DNA of 21,782 nt from a virus. The DNA lies in the IMG/VR virus record IMGVR_UViG_3300011432_000049, positions 1 through 21,782 of that record. The stretch is one strand, 5' to 3'. This document shows positions 21,509-21,782 of this stretch, one piece after another. The notes under the pieces are model-generated. The model was not told where the DNA came from and searched no databases. It saw only the letters and a program-made list of their open reading frames with translations. The translations under genes and the position numbers were made by a program. Position 1 is the first letter of the stretch. Every line of letters begins with the position of its first letter.

Positions 21509-21782
21509 CGCACCCGTTCACGACCACGCTGGAGACCCGCTTCGGTGGGCTCCTGCGGCATGGGCAGCACGAGCCTGACGGCATGGCGTGCGCCTTGGAG
21601 GCAGCGTCCATCGCCCGCAAGCGCAAGTGGTCCGACGAGCCGGATCTCGTGGGTCTCCCCGATCTGCGCCCGCTGAACGATGCGCGATGGCCCGACGACG
21701 CCACGCGTACCGAGCACATCACGCCAGTCGTCATCGCCCTGTGGGGCTGGCCGCGCTGGTCCGCGAAGCGCAAGCAGGCATA
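21505..21782 (+). CDS. Hypothetical protein, cut by the window end
   Basis: From ATG 21505 (ATGA overlap) the frame stays open for 92 codons; the window then ends with TA, so the next base decides whether this is a stop. The sequence includes HGQHEPDGMACALEAASIAR, a WSDEPDLVGLPDLRPLNDAR segment, WPDDATRTEHITPVVIALWG and a basic close WPRWSAKRKQA. I recall similar D-L-R-x-L-N-D-A-x-W sequences in other phage proteins but know no function. It is the last gene seen of the rightward early operon. Confidence 0.78.
   Translation, partial: MTHPFTTTLETRFGGLLRHGQHEPDGMACALEAASIARKRKWSDEPDLVGLPDLRPLNDARWPDDATRTEHITPVVIALWGWPRWSAKRKQA

Noticed and set aside
1-21782. tRNA, rRNA, insertion sequence or attachment site
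   Set aside because: I looked in the non-coding gaps and saw no cloverleaf-like sequence, transposase gene, terminal repeats or tRNA 3' end; most of the window is coding, so such elements have little room.

Overview
The window is the structural half of a double-stranded DNA tailed phage (siphovirus type), followed by the start of its immunity/early region. All bases look phage-derived; no host gene is visible. DNA is GC-rich throughout (by eye about two thirds G+C, third positions mostly G/C). The terminase pair, portal and tail proteins are of the kind common in actinobacterial phages, so a high-GC Gram-positive host (or a similar high-GC lineage known mainly from metagenomes) is the best guess; the sequence alone does not prove it.

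Layout, left to right. 1-2371: a small gene, small terminase subunit and large terminase subunit (packaging). 2372-2827: an odd insert with a probable leftward gene and a small two-helix membrane protein. 2831-6065: portal, HK97-type prohead protease, and major capsid protein. 6069-8218: four genes that look like virion-surface parts, ending in a collagen-like fibre with three His-x-His motifs. 8226-9946: head-tail connector, a 45-residue Trp-rich peptide, a tail-terminator-like protein and a Pro/Glu-rich protein. 9950-10945: major tail tube protein, followed by a perfect 14-bp hairpin. 11013-11620: tail assembly chaperone with a clear -1 frameshift site (GGGAAAC directly before the stop). 11613-19654: HK97-gp10-like protein, tape measure protein, a large hub-like tail-tip protein, a LamG-like protein and three tail/fibre proteins. 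A strong intrinsic terminator at 19805-19829 ends this late operon.

19929-20557 is a compact genetic switch: a leftward XRE-type repressor and a rightward Cro-like XRE protein, separated by a divergent control region with a consensus TTGACA -35 box and an inverted repeat that covers both likely -10 boxes. From there five small early genes run rightward in overlapping or tight array to the window end, where the last one is cut.

The phage is therefore probably temperate, but no integrase, excisionase, lysin, holin or replication gene is seen; these presumably lie outside the window. Nearly all late genes abut or overlap by 1-14 bases and were probably translated as one long coupled message. 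The most interesting points are the collagen fibre lying in the head module, the antisense gene/membrane-protein insert between terminase and portal, the HK97-gp10-like gene displaced behind the tail chaperones, and the immunity switch directly after the tail genes with no lysis cassette in between.
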